A stretch of 64,000 nucleotides of DNA from Jaminaea rosea. Taxonomy: Eukaryota; Basidiomycota; Exobasidiomycetes; Microstromatales. Shown here piece by piece: positions 63,101-64,000 of the stretch. The notes beneath the pieces were generated by a model, which was not told the origin of the DNA, made no database searches, and was given only the letters and a program-made list of their open reading frames with translations. Location: positions 372,001 to 436,000 of the forward strand of contig NW_020289979.1 of NCBI RefSeq assembly GCF_003144245.1, in the 5' to 3' direction. Position 1 is the stretch's first letter. Each line of letters starts with the position of its first letter. A program made the translations under genes and the position numbers.

Positions 63101-64000
63101 CTCTCTACCTCACTCCCTTCCAGACGACACTGGGCAAGGACGCCGTGTTGGCGACGAATGGCGAGTCTTCGACTGTCCTCTGGGCCGGGGAGGGCGGAAG
63201 GATGTCCATGTCGGCGCTTGCATATCCGAATGTTCTCGCAGCTGCACCGCTGAATGCTAGTCGAGCAAACGCAGAGGCAGCCGCTCTGGTGCTCTCCCTG
63301 CCTACTGGCCTGCAAATCAGCTCGGTCAGCGAGATCGACCAGCTGGATATCAGCAAGGTACAGCTCGGCCTTGACAATCCCAATGGAGTCGCTGGCGTTC
63401 AACTGGATGAGCGCGGTGTTGCACAGTACTTTGCCGTCACGACAACCCCCTACAAACCGGAAGGCTCTGCCACTCGTGAGCAACGTGCCTCTAAGCTCCT
63501 TGTCTACGGTGCCGTCGAGCTCGATTGTGTCGCGGAACATGCCCTTTACCCGCAAGAGCGCGCCAACTGTGTCTCATCTATTGTGCTGGATGACCAAGAG
63601 TACATCGTCGTGGGGACGGGCTTCGTCAAGCCGGACGAGACTGAGACGACCGATGGGCGTGTGCTCGGTTTCACACTGGATCGCGGCTCCGGCGGCAAAG
63701 CTCCAGTTCTGCGCAAGGGTTTCGAGCACAACGTCAATGGCAATGTGTACGCGCTGGCGTCCGCGGCCGGCAAGCTGGTTGTTGCCGTCAACTCGGAGGT
63801 GGTCACCTTTGGCTTCATCGACCCTGCGCCGGACAATGAAGAGGACGACTACGCGCAGGAGTACACGGAGCGCCTCTTCCGTCCGCTCTCCAAGTGGGGT
63901 TGCGCATTTGTAGCCTGTACCCTCTCCCCGATTCGGGACCAGCCGGACCGTATTGTCGTCGGCGACGGGTTGCGCTCCCTCTGCGTGTTGCAGGTCGATG
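60136..64000 (+). CDS. DDB1: DNA damage-binding protein 1 homologue (partial, runs off right edge)
   Basis: Adaptor of CUL4 ubiquitin ligases, made of three beta-propellers; nuclear. Exons 60136-60677 and 60747 to beyond 64000; intron 60678-60746 (69 nt, AAG|GTGATT...CGCCAG, splitting an Arg codon AG|A). 1265 residues are visible and the stop lies outside. Start MQVITHLHQPSAQLGSL, then LCIVKHSTLEFLAL matches the first strand set of DDB1; GVWTISAPNDEVIVTHVHSG, VLKVLPVGK follows. Later: SLAYLGEGIIHVASASGDSV and, near the right edge, EYIVVGTGFVKPDETETTDG, RVLGFTLDRGSGGK, NGNVYALASAAGKLVVAVNS, DRIVVGDGLRSLCVLQVD, equivalent to about residue 915 of human DDB1 (1140 aa). The extra length comes mainly from disordered Ser/Lys/Gln inserts in the first propeller (about 60960-61600, including a CAG repeat). 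The CPSF-A C-terminus must lie to the right. Confidence 0.92.
61018..61041 (+). repeat. CAG trinucleotide repeat (poly-Gln)
   Basis: Eight perfect CAG units in the first disordered insert of the DDB1 homologue. Confidence 0.85.

Noticed and set aside
62755-63555. 266-codon minus-strand frame over DDB1
   Set aside because: Antisense to a clearly coding DDB1 exon.

Overview
This window is nuclear DNA from a fungus, most likely a basidiomycete and perhaps an Ustilaginomycotina or other smut-related yeast. The evidence is GC-rich and very compact coding sequence, short spliceosomal introns (mostly 65-100 nt, GTGAGT-like donors), proteins with long Ser/Ala/acidic low-complexity insertions, and typical fungal genes (ERG6, MET17, NPR3, MON1, TRM10). 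The exact genus is a guess. I read 27 protein genes and about 26 coding introns. I found no tRNA, rRNA, CRISPR array, intact transposon or virus-like element.

Layout. Positions 671-14837: MET17 (sulfur assimilation), an NHX1-type endosomal Na+/H+ exchanger, NPR3 (SEACIT/GATOR1, TORC1 control), SWC4/DMAP1 (SWR1/NuA4), mitoribosomal mS45, and ribosomal eS26 with a probable leader intron. Positions 15186-28187: a nucleolar-looking zinc-finger protein, a 1657-aa disordered protein of unknown function, EMC5 (three small exons), a TPR-like protein, a small secreted protein and a small lysine-rich nuclear-type protein with a GC-AG intron. Positions 28549-33131: divergent ribosomal protein genes uS9 and uS3, then a Stm1/SERBP1-like ribosome-associated protein. 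Positions 33699-45108: a zinc-binding-type oxidoreductase, an NRAMP metal transporter, ERG6, a cyclase-family protein and CMR1/WDR76. Positions 45926-64000: a single-pass membrane protein, TRM10, an EF-hand mitochondrial carrier (SAL1 type), MON1, a protein with a Tc1/paired-like bipartite DNA-binding domain, an uncharacterised 469-aa protein, and DDB1 running off the right edge.

Most genes alternate strand in convergent and divergent pairs with 80-900 bp spacers. Functions are mostly housekeeping. Loose themes recur by chance or weak clustering: translation (eS26, uS9, uS3, Stm1, mS45, TRM10), chromatin and DNA damage (SWC4, CMR1, DDB1), and the endolysosome/TORC1 axis (NHX1, NPR3, MON1). 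No new multi-gene system is evident. The most unusual items are the possible domesticated transposase DNA-binding protein at 57212, the giant disordered protein with recurring Trp-x(0-1)-Ser-Pro motifs and a KEN box, the GC-AG intron, and a PCNA-box-like motif inside CMR1.

Several genes (EMC5, the secreted protein, the GC-AG gene, exons 2-3 of the cyclase gene, exon 2 of the 469-aa gene, DDB1) have no long open frame of their own and were assembled here from splice sites and protein similarity.
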